A DNA stretch of 64,000 nt from Bacteroidales bacterium (GTDB taxonomy: Bacteria > Bacteroidota > Bacteroidia > Bacteroidales > JAGOPY01): NCBI GenBank assembly GCA_017991835.1, contig JAGOPY010000004.1:186001-250000 (forward strand), read 5' to 3'. Made by a program: the position numbers and the translations under genes. Below the pieces are notes generated by a model. It was given only the letters and a program-made list of their open reading frames with translations, was not told the DNA's origin and searched no databases. Positions 1-11,551 of this stretch are shown here, in pieces (position 1 is the first letter of the stretch; each line of letters begins with the position of its first letter).

Positions 1-1973
1 CCTCCGCTTAAAGGAATATAGGTTGAAGAGAACGGGGTAAGTGAGTAATTGGAAACATAGTTTCCCGGTGGATCGCCCGCCGCTATGACGGCATTGGTTG
101 TGCCGGTGAATTCAATGGTCCCGTCGCCCGGGTAAAAAATCCCGGAATTGGTCCAGTTACCGTCGACCTTTAAGATGCCGTTTCCCGTCAGACTTAGGGC
201 ACGACCCGGCAGTACATTCAGGTTCCCGTTGATGATCAGCTGTGCGTTGCCGTTAATGATCAGGTTCCGGCAATGTTCTCCGAGTGTAAAATCGCCATCG
301 AATACGGGCCAGTTATCCGGATTGACAGTCGGATCGACGATTACATCCATGTTCTGGTTCGGGGCCTCACCGTTTTCCCAGTTCCCGTCCGAACCCCATT
401 CGCTTGAATTATCACCCGACCATATATATACAGCATTTTCGACGTTACCGTTAAAGTAATAACTGGATGTCGGAATATCGGTCATAGGTGAGGGTATATT
501 ACTATGGAAATACTGGCAGGAGGTGCCGTCATTAATCCAGTACAGTGTCGAATTTCCACCAAGGTATTGAAAGGTGAGGTGTACAATAATGCTGGAATCG
601 GCAAGAGTGGTATCTGCTGCAGACCAGCTGAACTGTAGCAGCCCGGGGTTGACCAGGTTGGCTTCAAATTCCTCCCCGAGGGCGGGATTGGGAATGGTTT
701 CCTGGTATATCAGTGTTGCCGGGTTGTACCCCAAGGTGAGAATACCAGCCCGTATATCCTGAAAATCCCATACTCTGACGGCAAAAGTGCCGAATTCGCC
801 GGGCGATAGCGCTGCCGAATCAACTTTGGTCACTGGGGCCAGCATCGATACTATACCCCCGTCGATGAAATAATTGGAATAGGGTTGATCGCATTTCAAA
901 ATCCCACCCGGGCCATAATAGGTGCAGCCGCTGGAGTTGGTCCGCCAGCCAATAGCCGCTTCACCACCGATATAATTGAACTGAAATCCGCAAAGGATCG
1001 AGTTATCAGGAAGCGAAATGGAGTTCAAACCATTAAATGTCATCGTAATTCTTCTCAGGCCACCTGCAGCCGAGGCATCGGTAACGGTCAGGTACCCGTT
1101 TGTTGCATTGAAGACCGGATTGGGCGAATTGCTGATATATGTCATTACCAGGGGGTCATACCGGAAGATCAGTGAGAAAGATTTGATGTTCAGAAAATCT
1201 ACTACGCGGACAGGGCAGGAGAATGTCCCCGGGGCATCCATGCCTACCCAGGGTATGATCGACTTCGGGGCGTATGAACTGAGCGTGGAAATGCAATTGG
1301 TTTCAGCGGGTAATCCGTAGGGTAATCCCGGAATGTAATCGTATTGCCAGTTAAACTGGTTGACGTGTTCCGTTGCCGGAGAAGTGATATTGGGATAGAC
1401 CTTTACCAGTGTGATACAAACCCCTCCTCCGCCGATCATGCCTCCCAGGGAAGGGTCTTCCTGGAGATCCCAGATCACAGCAGGGCAGAAAGTTGAATCC
1501 TGGAATACTTCCGGATCATCGACATGGAAATTCACCGCAAAGATTTTGGTCCATCCGTTGGTCGGCAAGTAAGTGACCGGTGTGCTCGATACAACTTTGA
1601 TGGCCCCGTTCACATATTCGTAATTGCCTTCTATCCCGAATAATTCCATGCTTAATCCCGTGCTGTCGGTGGTTATTTCCGGGGGATTGGGAATCGTAAG
1701 CCCGTATGCGGCAATGATTTCAGTGAAAGATGTGAACTCCAGGACATCGTCGTCATAGAAAAAACGGACATTCATCCCGTGCAACCGCTTGTTGGCCGAG
1801 TCACATTGCATCTCTACATCGAGTGAATAGGTCTGGGTAGCGCATACGTATTCCGGGTTATTAAACCTTACCGTCACGGTCGGATATTGTGAAAACCCCG
1901 TTGAAGAAGCGATCAGAAGGATCACGATGGCCAGCACGGAGACACTTTTAGTTTTGTTAGATGGTGTTTTCAT
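1..1973 (-). CDS. Cohesin-module exoprotein, 3' end outside the window
   Basis: The frame is open from the ATG at 1973 to the window edge, giving 657 residues with no stop. Residues 10-28 form a signal peptide ending in TGFSQ. Three modules of about 150-170 residues follow (about 30-190, 235-375 and 380-510). Each has the cohesin-like pattern of a hydrophobic strand, then a YDP/YNP or DDD turn and a valine/leucine-rich strand (for example GYNPATLIYQE and RYDPLVMTYIS). Residues 515-657 change to a repetitive beta-strand style (WSGDNSSEWGSDGNW, LIINGNAQLIINGNL), as seen in large Bacteroidota surface proteins. Cohesin folds bind dockerins or act as structural modules. No dockerin is visible nearby, so an adhesin or structural role is more likely than a cellulosome, but this is inference. 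A T9SS sorting domain would be expected downstream and cannot be seen. Confidence 0.8.
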   Translation of the reverse strand, partial: MKTPSNKTKSVSVLAIVILLIASSTGFSQYPTVTVRFNNPEYVCATQTYSLDVEMQCDSANKRLHGMNVRFFYDDDVLEFTSFTEIIAAYGLTIPNPPEITTDSTGLSMELFGIEGNYEYVNGAIKVVSSTPVTYLPTNGWTKIFAVNFHVDDPEVFQDSTFCPAVIWDLQEDPSLGGMIGGGGVCITLVKVYPNITSPATEHVNQFNWQYDYIPGLPYGLPAETNCISTLSSYAPKSIIPWVGMDAPGTFSCPVRVVDFLNIKSFSLIFRYDPLVMTYISNSPNPVFNATNGYLTVTDASAAGGLRRITMTFNGLNSISLPDNSILCGFQFNYIGGEAAIGWRTNSSGCTYYGPGGILKCDQPYSNYFIDGGIVSMLAPVTKVDSAALSPGEFGTFAVRVWDFQDIRAGILTLGYNPATLIYQETIPNPALGEEFEANLVNPGLLQFSWSAADTTLADSSIIVHLTFQYLGGNSTLYWINDGTSCQYFHSNIPSPMTDIPTSSYYFNGNVENAVYIWSGDNSSEWGSDGNWENGEAPNQNMDVIVDPTVNPDNWPVFDGDFTLGEHCRNLIINGNAQLIINGNLNVLPGRALSLTGNGILKVDGNWTNSGIFYPGDGTIEFTGTTNAVIAAGDPPGNYVSNYSLTPFSSTYIPLSG

Positions 1974-1992
1974 GTCTCTTGATCTTCGTATA

Positions 1993-2000
1993 CAAAATTA
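1993..2000 (-). promoter_or_regulatory. Bacteroidota -7 element (TAATTTTG) of the cohesin-module gene
   Basis: The minus strand reads TAATTTTG, matching TAnnTTTG, 20 bases before the ATG. The -33 TTTG element is not clear. Confidence 0.45.
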
Positions 2001-2155
2001 CATACATATATTAATCCACTGTTACCATCAAGGTTATATTTTGAATATAAATATTCGCGCGAATTCTGATAATTTAGAATTATTCCGGATAAGATCATAT
2101 GCTCCTGTCCGGTTTCACGCCAACCTTGCGGTCAATGATAGGATTTGATAAGATT

Positions 2156-2186
2156 ATACTGAAAACCAGAGAGTAAGTTTCAGTAT
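2156..2186 (-). terminator. Hairpin directly after glyA
   Basis: ATACTGAAA (2156-2164) and TTTCAGTAT (2178-2186) form a perfect 9-bp stem with a 13-base loop. The stem starts inside the glyA stop codon. There is no strong T-run, so it may be an mRNA-end or processing hairpin rather than a classical terminator. The rest of 1974-2185 is AT-rich and shows no gene. Confidence 0.4.
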
Positions 2187-3466
2187 CAGGCGGAAAATAA
2201 CGGATATTTTTCCATCATTTCATTGACCCGTTTTTTGACGGAGAGCAGGATCGTTTCATTTTCGATGTTGTGGAGGACCTCATCGATCATATCCACTATC
2301 ACCGGCATCTCTTTTTCCTTCAGTCCGCGGGTGGTTACAGCCGGTGTCCCGATCCGCAGCCCGGAGGTCTGGAACGGGGAGCGGCTGTCGAACGGAACCA
2401 TGTTTTTGTTGACGGTAATATCCGCCCTTACCAGTGTATTTTCGACCAGCCGGCCGGTGAGTTCGGGGAACTTATTCCGCAGATCGATCAGCATCAGGTG
2501 ATTGTCGGTTCCTCCGGAAATAACATGATAGCCCTTGTTGACGAAGGCTTTTGCCATGACGGAGGCGTTTTTCCGCACCTGCAGGATATATTCGAAATAT
2601 TCATCGGTGAGGGCTTCGCCGAAGGCAACGGCTTTGGAAGCGATGACATGTTCCAGCGGGCCGCCCTGGATTCCCGGGAAAACGGCAGAATTCAGCAGTT
2701 GCGACATCATTTTGATCTCCCCTTTCGGAGTCGCCCATCCCCAAGGATTCTCGCTGTCTTTGCCCATCAGGATCAGCCCGCCGCGTGGTCCGCGAAGGGT
2801 TTTGTGGGTTGTGGTGGTAACGACATGGCAATACGGCATCGGATCGTTCAGTAATCCCCTGGCGATCAAGCCGGCCGGGTGCGAAATATCGGCCATCAGG
2901 ATGGCGCCGGCCTTGTCGGCTATCGCCCGCATCCTGGCATAGTCCCAGTCCCTGCTATAAGCCGATGCCCCTGCAATGATCAGCTTCGGTTGCTCCCGCA
3001 GGGCAATCTCTTCCATCTTGTCATAATCCACTCTGCCGGTCTCTTTATCCACACCGTAAGCGATCGGCTGATAGAGGATACCGGAACTATTCACCGGTGA
3101 TCCGTGAGAGAGATGCCCGCCATGCGACAGGTCAAGCCCCATGAATTTATCGCCAGGTTTCAGGAAGGCCAGGAAAACCGCCATATTGGCCTGGGCTCCG
3201 GAATGGGGCTGCACATTGGCGTATTCGCAATTGAACAACTCTTTGGCACGGTCTATCGCCAGTTGCTCCGTTTCGTCCACAAACTGGCACCCGCCGTAAT
3301 AACGCTTGCCCGGATAGCCTTCCGCATATTTATTGGTCATTACCGATCCCATGGCCCGCAATACCTGGTTGCTGACAAAATTCTCCGATGCGATCAGCTC
3401 AATCCCGTGAAGCTGCCTTTTCTTTTCCTTACCCAGGATACGAAATACCTGATAATCCCGTTTCAT
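2186..3466 (-). CDS. glyA: Serine hydroxymethyltransferase
   Basis: PLP-dependent enzyme that converts serine and tetrahydrofolate to glycine and methylene-tetrahydrofolate, the main cytosolic source of one-carbon units. The 426-residue product starts [10 protein letters not shown] and contains the family blocks [36 protein letters not shown] and [19 protein letters not shown]. The PLP-lysine motif is [14 protein letters not shown]. An in-frame GTG two codons upstream (3472) is possible, but family alignment favours the ATG at 3466. A TACCTTTG promoter element lies at 3508-3515 on the same strand, so the gene probably has its own transcript. It ends in a hairpin. Confidence 0.97.
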   Translation of the reverse strand: MKRDYQVFRILGKEKKRQLHGIELIASENFVSNQVLRAMGSVMTNKYAEGYPGKRYYGGCQFVDETEQLAIDRAKELFNCEYANVQPHSGAQANMAVFLAFLKPGDKFMGLDLSHGGHLSHGSPVNSSGILYQPIAYGVDKETGRVDYDKMEEIALREQPKLIIAGASAYSRDWDYARMRAIADKAGAILMADISHPAGLIARGLLNDPMPYCHVVTTTTHKTLRGPRGGLILMGKDSENPWGWATPKGEIKMMSQLLNSAVFPGIQGGPLEHVIASKAVAFGEALTDEYFEYILQVRKNASVMAKAFVNKGYHVISGGTDNHLMLIDLRNKFPELTGRLVENTLVRADITVNKNMVPFDSRSPFQTSGLRIGTPAVTTRGLKEKEMPVIVDMIDEVLHNIENETILLSVKKRVNEMMEKYPLFSA

Positions 3467-3507
3467 ATACACATTGTTTGTTATGGTTAATTTTCAAAAA
3501 ACGGTTA

Positions 3508-3515
3508 CAAAGGTA
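3508..3515 (-). promoter_or_regulatory. -7 element (TACCTTTG) of glyA
   Basis: TAnnTTTG match on the minus strand, 42 bases upstream of the glyA ATG. No convincing -33 element is seen. Confidence 0.45.
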
Positions 3516-3570
3516 ATGGAAATATGAAGACCGTTAATGGGATTCCGTTTACCTGCCCCTGATTTTTGAC

Positions 3571-3578
3571 TAATTTTG
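3571..3578 (+). promoter_or_regulatory. -7 element (TAATTTTG) of the Fn3 exoprotein
   Basis: TAATTTTG lies 17 bases before the ATG at 3596, which leaves a leader of about 10 bases. It also lies inside the region upstream of glyA, so the two genes are divergently transcribed from a compact intergenic region. Confidence 0.5.
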
Positions 3579-3595
3579 CAAGACATTTCAACCGG

Positions 3596-5662
3596 ATGCG
3601 CAAGCCTGCTTTCATCATAAATTTCCTTATTCTCGTTATACTTCCGGCTGCTCTCACCGGGCAGGCGGTGAATCTGAAATGCCTGGAGGTGCTGCCCGGA
3701 GGTGATGTGCAGGTAAGCTGGCAACCGCTGCAACTGGGGGCCTCATTCAGCAACTATACGATATATTCTTCCTTAAACAGGATGGGTCCATATTCCGTTG
3801 CCGGTGTTATCAATGTTATTTCAGCCGATAGCTATATACACTCCGGAGCCTCTGCCCAGCATGATACGGTACATTATTACCTGGTAACGAACCAGGGTCC
3901 GGGACAGTCGACATTCACTGATACGTTGTCGACCATGCTGCTGACCGGTTCAACTATTGATTTTGAGAGTATTAGCCTGCAATGGTCGCCTCTGCACAGC
4001 CCTGAGCCGTTTCTTCCGGAAATGCATCCCTGGTATTTGATCTACAGGGAATTTCCGGCAGGATCCTGGTTGCTCACCGATTCCACCCAAAACCTTCTGC
4101 ATGATCACCATTTCTGGGAATGCAACAGCGCCAACGATTCGGTTCGGTTTCGGATCGGCGTGAGAAACGATGTTTTCGGATGCGTTTGCCTGTCAAACCA
4201 GGTATCTTTCATCCTGAAAAACCTTTCTAACAGGTATCCGCCCGTAATTGATTCCGTGAGTATTGATGCAGACGGAAACGCTGTGATCGGGTGGCAGCCC
4301 GGTACTGAACCGGATATCCGGGGATATAAGATTTTCCTTGTGACATCATCCAACGACTCAATCGATTACGTCGATGGCAGGTTTTCCACATCTTATTCGG
4401 ATCAGCAATCCGATCCCTGCGACGGACCGGTCAAATACATCCTTCTGTCTATCGATTCATGCGGAAATGAAAGCCCTTTTCCTTTCGATCCCAATCCGCC
4501 GTATCCTGACAAACCGCATTCGACCATTTACCTGCAGGACATTCAATACGATCCGTGTAATATGACAAACAGGCTGCAATGGAATGAATATGAGAACTTT
4601 ACACCACCGCTCGCGATAACGCGGATCTATGTCAGTACCGCCGGCGGCCCTTTCCTTGAGCTGGCATCGGTTCTGCCCGGCCAGACGAGTTTTGTACATG
4701 CCGGCCTGGAACCCAACACCGAATATGCCTATTTTGTCAGGGCGTTCAGTGGCGATATGGCCAAGACCTCTTCTTCCTGCATCAAACAGGCCCGGTCGTA
4801 TAATTCTCCTTATCCGCTTTTCATGTACCTGAGGTATGCCACGGTCGGGCCGGAAGGGCAGGTCGAAGTGCTTTTTTACACCGATACGAACGCCCATGTT
4901 CAGTCGTACCGCATTCTGCGCAGCGACAGCCCCGGCGGGCCGTTTGTTGAAGCGGGCACTGTTGAGGATGTGGGAGAGGATATGCCCGGTTTCACCGATC
5001 CGCTGGCCGATGCCAATACAGGGAGCTATTATTACCAGGTTGAAGTGATCGATAGCTGCGGAGAAGCTTCCATTATCGCAAACATGTCGAGGACTATATT
5101 TCTTGCTGTGGAGGCTTTGCCGGAGCTGGTGAACCGGCTGGAATGGAATGCATATGAATCCTGGACGGGAGGTGTGGCCGGATACCGGATCTACCGCCGG
5201 CTCGACCAGCTCACGCTGGAACAGATCGGAGAGGTCGGGCCGGGCCAGTTAACATACAACGACAATGTGTCGGCTTTCACAGGAAACTACAGCAGGATAT
5301 CCTATGTGGTGGTTGCTTATGAAGGGGCAGGCAATGCATTTGGCTTTCAGGATGAAAGTTATTCCAATGAAGCGGTGGCAGAACAGGAACCCCGTGTCTT
5401 TATTCCTAATGTGATCATGCCAAACGGGGCCAACAATGTGCTCAAGCCTGTCACGGTGTTCGTCGGCGCGGAAGGATACGAATTCATGGTCTATAACCGG
5501 TGGGGCGAACAGGTGTTTTATACTGCCGAACCTGGTTTGGGATGGGATGGACGATATAAAGGGAAACTGGTTCCCCAGGATGTATATGTTTACCTTATCC
5601 GGTTCCTCGATGCACTGGGCCAGCCCAGGCAGGTCAAAGGCAACGTGGTTGTGATTTATTGA
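3596..5662 (+). CDS. Fibronectin type III repeat exoprotein with T9SS type B sorting domain
   Basis: 688 residues from the ATG at 3596. A TTG ten codons upstream is in frame but sits next to the promoter and is unlikely. The signal peptide ends near LPAALTGQA. Several Fn3-like domains follow, recognisable by repeated PDIRGYKIF-, ITRIYVS-, VQSYRILRS- and VAGYRIYR-type strands. The last about 85 residues (VFIPNVIMPNG, FMVYNRWGEQVF, GWDGRYKGK, QDVYVYLIRF) are the gliding motility-associated C-terminal domain, the type B signal that the T9SS uses for export and cell-surface attachment. The likely role is structural or adhesive at the surface. No catalytic domain is recognised. Confidence 0.88.
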   Translation: MRKPAFIINFLILVILPAALTGQAVNLKCLEVLPGGDVQVSWQPLQLGASFSNYTIYSSLNRMGPYSVAGVINVISADSYIHSGASAQHDTVHYYLVTNQGPGQSTFTDTLSTMLLTGSTIDFESISLQWSPLHSPEPFLPEMHPWYLIYREFPAGSWLLTDSTQNLLHDHHFWECNSANDSVRFRIGVRNDVFGCVCLSNQVSFILKNLSNRYPPVIDSVSIDADGNAVIGWQPGTEPDIRGYKIFLVTSSNDSIDYVDGRFSTSYSDQQSDPCDGPVKYILLSIDSCGNESPFPFDPNPPYPDKPHSTIYLQDIQYDPCNMTNRLQWNEYENFTPPLAITRIYVSTAGGPFLELASVLPGQTSFVHAGLEPNTEYAYFVRAFSGDMAKTSSSCIKQARSYNSPYPLFMYLRYATVGPEGQVEVLFYTDTNAHVQSYRILRSDSPGGPFVEAGTVEDVGEDMPGFTDPLADANTGSYYYQVEVIDSCGEASIIANMSRTIFLAVEALPELVNRLEWNAYESWTGGVAGYRIYRRLDQLTLEQIGEVGPGQLTYNDNVSAFTGNYSRISYVVVAYEGAGNAFGFQDESYSNEAVAEQEPRVFIPNVIMPNGANNVLKPVTVFVGAEGYEFMVYNRWGEQVFYTAEPGLGWDGRYKGKLVPQDVYVYLIRFLDALGQPRQVKGNVVVIY

Positions 5663-5690
5663 GTTCATTAAGGGTTTTTTACTACATTTG
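5659..5690 (+). promoter_or_regulatory. Promoter of guaB (TTG, 21-base spacer, TACATTTG)
   Basis: TACATTTG at 5683-5690 with TTG at 5659-5661 is the best complete Bacteroidota-type promoter in the window. The guaB ATG lies 20 bases downstream of the -7 element. Confidence 0.6.
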
Positions 5691-5698
5691 CAAACTAA

Positions 5699-7183
<1,485 letters not shown>

Positions 7184-7225
7184 TCGCAGACATATTTATA
7201 AAATAACAGAAAATCAGCTTACACC

Positions 7226-9220
7226 ATGAGAAAAATTAGGTTTATTGCAACCATGTCAGTCCTTCTCGTTTTTATGACCGGCGGGCTCCATGCGCAAAAA
7301 ACGGATAACAGGATACTGTTGAATATTGCAGGCGAAGAGGTGACAGCCGGCGATTTCATGTACGTTTATAAAAAAAATAATATCAACCGGGAAGACCAGG
7401 GATTGGACAGTATCTCCAAATACCTGCAGCTTTATATCAATTTCAGGTTGAAAGTCAGGGAAGCGGAAGAGCTGGGGCTCGATACGGCCAAAGCTTTTAT
7501 TACCGAACTGGAAGGATACCGGAAACAATTGGCCCAGCCCTATTTTTATGATTCCACCATCAGCGAGAAACTGATCAGGGAGGCTTATGAGCGCAAACAA
7601 TGGGATCTCCGCGCCAGCCATATATTGTTTACGTGTGATAAAAATGCACTGCCTCAAGATACATTGAAAGCCTTCCAGAGTGCGATGGCTGCCCGCAACA
7701 GGGTGATGGCCGGCGAGGATTTTTCAAAGGTGTCGGTAGAACTTTCACAGGATCCGAACGCCAGGGATTCTGAAGCCAGCCAGTACCGCCCGGCCCGCAA
7801 AGGCAACCTGGGCGACCTGGGCTATTTTACGGTTTTCGATATGGTTTACCCGTTCGAATCGGCGGCCTACAACACCCCCGTCGGAACGGTCTCTATGCCG
7901 GTCCGCAGCGATCATGGTTACCATGTGATCAAGGTAACCGACCGGAAACCGGCACTGGGCCAGGTACAGGTGGCCCATATCTTCGTCAGCCTGGCAGCCG
8001 GTTCGACAGCCCAGGATTCCATCCAGAAAAAGATTAAGATCGATGCTGCTTACGAAAAAATCATGGCCGGTGAAAGTTTTGAGGATATCGTCAAGGAATT
8101 TTCGGAAGATAAAGGATCGGCAGCAAACGGGGGAAAACTCCCCTGGTTCGGATCAAACCGGCTGGTCCCCGATTTTGTCGATGCGGCCAGAAACCTGAAA
8201 GATTCAGGCGAGATAAGCAAACCCTTCAGTACCATTTACGGTTATCATATCATTAAACTATTGGGTAAGAAGCCGGTAGGTACTTTTGAGGAAGAGGAGT
8301 TCGGCCTTAAAACGCGTATTGAAAAAGACATGCGCAATAAACTCAGTGAAGAGGCCGTAATCAGTCGTATCAAGCAGGAGAATAACTTCAAAGAATATCC
8401 CAAAGCGGTCGAAGCCGTTTATGCAACCCTCGATTCAAGTGTGATGAAATGGGAATGGACGGCCGCTAAAGCAGCCGGCTTGAAGAAACCGGTGTTTTCC
8501 ATCGGTAAACTCAAATATACCCAGCAGGATCTGGCAACTTACCTTGCTTCCAAACAAACCAAGAGCGTTACCAGCATCCGGGGATTCTTCAATGACACAT
8601 ATAAAAGCTTCGTGAAAGAAAAATGCATGGCGTATGAAGACAGCCGTCTTGAGCAAAAGTATCCCGATTTCAGGCTTTTGATCCGTGAATACCACGACGG
8701 TATCCTGCTTTTCGACCTGATGGAGAGAAATGTCTGGTCGAAAGCGGTGAAGGATACTGCCGGGCTGGCTGCCTATTATGGCGCCAATAAAGATAAGTAC
8801 ATGTGGGATGAGCGTTTCCATGCCACCGTCGTCACTGTTTTGAACCCCGGGGATGTTGATATCGAAGAGCTGAGAGATTTCATCACCGGGGGGAAACCAC
8901 TGGAAGAGATCCTTGAACGTTACAATTCGGATACTACGCTGAATATCCTGGCTGAAACAGAAAAATATTCGCGCGGAGATTCCCCGATTATCGATAAAGT
9001 TCAGTGGAAGACCGGCCTGTCGCCTATGATTGATTCGCCTTCGGGTCCGGCTTTTGTTTACGGCATTGCCGTAGCGCCCCCGGAGCCGAAGCTTTTGCAG
9101 GAGGCCAGGGGACTGGTCACTGCCGATTACCAGTCATTCCTCGAGGAGAAATGGATTGGCGAATTGCGCAGTAAGTACCCGGTCACCATCAACCAGGAAG
9201 TTCTTTCAACTTTGAAATAA
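7226..9220 (+). CDS. Periplasmic peptidyl-prolyl isomerase with two parvulin domains
   Basis: 664 residues with a cleavable signal peptide (GGLHAQ). An N-terminal SurA/PpiD-like helical part is followed by two PpiC-type rotamase domains. The first (about residues 128-235) starts LRASHILF and ends GYHVIKVTDRKP. The second (about 240-350) starts VQVAHIFVS and ends YGYHIIKLLGKKP. The long C-terminal region has no domain I recognise. It is the first of three consecutive foldase-type genes and lies upstream of MoxR and exporter genes. The likely role is folding of outer-membrane proteins in the periplasm. Confidence 0.88.
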   Translation: MRKIRFIATMSVLLVFMTGGLHAQKTDNRILLNIAGEEVTAGDFMYVYKKNNINREDQGLDSISKYLQLYINFRLKVREAEELGLDTAKAFITELEGYRKQLAQPYFYDSTISEKLIREAYERKQWDLRASHILFTCDKNALPQDTLKAFQSAMAARNRVMAGEDFSKVSVELSQDPNARDSEASQYRPARKGNLGDLGYFTVFDMVYPFESAAYNTPVGTVSMPVRSDHGYHVIKVTDRKPALGQVQVAHIFVSLAAGSTAQDSIQKKIKIDAAYEKIMAGESFEDIVKEFSEDKGSAANGGKLPWFGSNRLVPDFVDAARNLKDSGEISKPFSTIYGYHIIKLLGKKPVGTFEEEEFGLKTRIEKDMRNKLSEEAVISRIKQENNFKEYPKAVEAVYATLDSSVMKWEWTAAKAAGLKKPVFSIGKLKYTQQDLATYLASKQTKSVTSIRGFFNDTYKSFVKEKCMAYEDSRLEQKYPDFRLLIREYHDGILLFDLMERNVWSKAVKDTAGLAAYYGANKDKYMWDERFHATVVTVLNPGDVDIEELRDFITGGKPLEEILERYNSDTTLNILAETEKYSRGDSPIIDKVQWKTGLSPMIDSPSGPAFVYGIAVAPPEPKLLQEARGLVTADYQSFLEEKWIGELRSKYPVTINQEVLSTLK

Positions 9221-9230
9221 ACAGCACGCT

Positions 9231-10070
9231 GTGAGAAAAATTGTCCTGCTTATATTACCGGCTCTTGTTGCCTGCACCGGCCTTTTCAGGGCCGATGAAG
9301 ACGACCGGGTCGTCGCCAGGGCAAACGACAAAGAACTCAGAATCTCAGAAGTGGCTGAGAAGATACCCGACGGCTTGCCTTCCAGGGATAGTATAACACT
9401 TGCAGAAAACTATATCTCCAAATGGATCCAGAACGAGATCCTGACCCGGAAAGCCAAGGAAACCCTGAAATCGAACGAACAGGATTTTGACAAACAGCTG
9501 GAGGAATACAGGAATTCGCTCCTGCTTTTCAGCCTGGAGCAAAAACTGGTCAGCCAGTTTCTCGATACGGTGATCACCCAACAGGAAATTGAGGCCTATT
9601 ACATCGAAAACCGCAGCCAGTTTGAATTGAAAGGAAACATTGTGAAGTTCGATTTTGTCAAAATCAATAAGCGATCGAGGCATGCACGGGAGTTTCGGAA
9701 CCTGCTCAAAGCGGATAAAGATGAAAGTATGATGAGGCTTGCTGATTATGCCGAAAAGAATGCCACCGATTACTGGTTTGCAGGAGAATGGGTTTCATTT
9801 AACGACTTGCTTGATGAAATGCCGCTGGAAGTGGATAACCAGGAACTGTTCCTCCGCCGCAACAGTTATGCAGAAGCAACCGATTCCCTTTTTATTTATT
9901 TCGTCAGGATAAACGATTTCAAGACATCCGACAGTATCTCCCCCCTTGAATTTGAAAAGGATAAGATCAGGAATATTATCCTGAATGCAAGAAAAATTGA
10001 TCTTATCGAACGAAAAAGGCAGGAGTTTATCGATCAGGCCTTTAAAGAGGATAAGGCCAAGATATTTTAA
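9231..10070 (+). CDS. SurA-N-like lipoprotein without a rotamase domain
   Basis: 279 residues from a GTG start 10 bases after the previous stop. No ATG lies near the expected N-terminus. The signal ends in lipobox LVAC, so the product should be lipidated. The body is charged and helical (LRISEVAEKIPDG, LAENYISKWIQNEIL, ITQQEIEAYYIENRSQFEL), resembling the peptide-binding chaperone module of SurA/PrsA. No parvulin signature is present. It is probably a non-catalytic chaperone working with the two flanking PPIases. That function is inferred from context. Confidence 0.75.
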   Translation: MRKIVLLILPALVACTGLFRADEDDRVVARANDKELRISEVAEKIPDGLPSRDSITLAENYISKWIQNEILTRKAKETLKSNEQDFDKQLEEYRNSLLLFSLEQKLVSQFLDTVITQQEIEAYYIENRSQFELKGNIVKFDFVKINKRSRHAREFRNLLKADKDESMMRLADYAEKNATDYWFAGEWVSFNDLLDEMPLEVDNQELFLRRNSYAEATDSLFIYFVRINDFKTSDSISPLEFEKDKIRNIILNARKIDLIERKRQEFIDQAFKEDKAKIF

Positions 10071-10127
10071 TCTATCTGAAAACAATAAAACAATCATTCC
10101 GTGGTTAAATCTCTATCAGATGCTATT

Positions 10128-11522
10128 ATGAAAGCCAGGCGCCTAAATGCTTTTCGGGGAATATTGTTTTTGGGAATGATCCTGACCGGTCTTCCGATGA
10201 CCGGAATCGGGCAGGATGAAATTGTGGTCGACCGGATTGTGGCCATTGTCGGCAAGAATATGATCCTGGAATCGGATCTTGAATCGCAATATCTTCAACT
10301 AAGGATGCAGGGCGAAATCGAGGGATCGGCTTCTTCGGTCAAATGCCAGATCTTGCAGAAGATGCTGAGAGATAATTTGTTGCTGAACCAGGCCGAACTC
10401 GACAGCGTTGAAGTATCCGACAGCGATGTGGAGCAGAACCTCGACCGCAGGTTGCGCTATTTTATCTCCCAGTTCGGTTCACAGGAAAAACTGGAGCAGT
10501 ATTACGAAAAGTCTCTCCTGGAAATTAAGGAGGAATTCCGGCAGATGGTGAAGGATTTCATGCTGATCGAGCAGGTTCAGAATGATATCACAAAGAATGT
10601 CTTTGTCACACCCAATGAAGTCAAAGCATTTTATGGCACCATACCCTCCGACAGCCTGCCGTTGGTCAGCGCCCGTGTCGAGATGACCCAGATCATCAAG
10701 ATGCCGCCGGTAAGCGCCGAACAGAAGGTGATGATCAAAGAGCGGCTCCGCGACCTCAGGCGCAGGGTCATGGCCGGGGAAAACTTTGCCACGCTGGCCA
10801 TCCTCTATTCGGAAGACCCCGCCTCGGCTGCCAAAGGAGGTGAGATCGGATTCTTTGGAAGGGGAGAACTCTACCCGGAATACGAAGCGGCTGCATTTAA
10901 ACTGAAAGAAGGTGAAATATCGGATATTATTGAAACCAAAGCCGGGTTCCATATCATCCAGTTAATGGAAAGAAAAGGGGATTATATCAATACCCGCCAT
11001 ATTCTTCTCCAAACAAAACCCTCACCCGAAGACCTTGAAAAGGCCAGGCTTGAGCTCGACAGCCTCCTGCTTCAAATCCGCAACGGGGAGATCACATTCG
11101 ACGACGCTGTCCTCAAGTTCTCCGATGACCCGGGCAAGGTCAGCGGAGGATTCATCATTAATGATTATGACGGCACGACCTGGTTTCCGATGGACCAACT
11201 CGATCCCCAGGTCTCATTCACGGTGAATAAGCTGGAGGTCGGGGAAATTTCTTCACCGGTACCCACCCAAACGGAGGAGGGAAAAGAGGCTTTCCGGCTT
11301 ATCAAGCTAAAATCCAGGTCGGAGCCCCACCGCGCTAACCTGGTGGATGATTACAGCATGATCACCAACTGGGCGCTCGAAAATAAAAAAGAACAAAAAA
11401 TCGTGGAATGGGTTAATAAGAATGTCGACAACGCTTATATCATGATAATCGATGATTACACGGACTGCGATTTTGAAATTAAATGGTTTCCTGGTAAAAA
11501 ACAGGAGAATGAAAACAGGTAA
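10128..11522 (+). CDS. surA: SurA-like periplasmic chaperone and peptidyl-prolyl isomerase
   Basis: 464 residues from the ATG at 10128. A GTG nine codons upstream (10101) is in frame, but the signal peptide begins at MKARRLNAFRG. The mature part starts IVVDRIVAIVGKNMILESDLE, the classic SurA N-terminal motif. Two parvulin domains follow: about residues 170-285 (ARVEMTQIIKMPP to GFHIIQLMERK) and about 285-390 (YINTRHILLQTKPS). SurA escorts unfolded outer-membrane proteins through the periplasm. The gene lies 57 bases downstream of the lipoprotein foldase and 29 bases upstream of moxR. Confidence 0.9.
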   Translation: MKARRLNAFRGILFLGMILTGLPMTGIGQDEIVVDRIVAIVGKNMILESDLESQYLQLRMQGEIEGSASSVKCQILQKMLRDNLLLNQAELDSVEVSDSDVEQNLDRRLRYFISQFGSQEKLEQYYEKSLLEIKEEFRQMVKDFMLIEQVQNDITKNVFVTPNEVKAFYGTIPSDSLPLVSARVEMTQIIKMPPVSAEQKVMIKERLRDLRRRVMAGENFATLAILYSEDPASAAKGGEIGFFGRGELYPEYEAAAFKLKEGEISDIIETKAGFHIIQLMERKGDYINTRHILLQTKPSPEDLEKARLELDSLLLQIRNGEITFDDAVLKFSDDPGKVSGGFIINDYDGTTWFPMDQLDPQVSFTVNKLEVGEISSPVPTQTEEGKEAFRLIKLKSRSEPHRANLVDDYSMITNWALENKKEQKIVEWVNKNVDNAYIMIIDDYTDCDFEIKWFPGKKQENENR

Positions 11523-11551
11523 GTGATTTTCAATCCCGGAAAAATAATACG

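Noticed and set aside
3566..3595. TTG start for the Fn3 exoprotein
   Set aside because: It lies upstream of the promoter -7 element at 3571-3578, and the ATG at 3596 begins a standard signal peptide.
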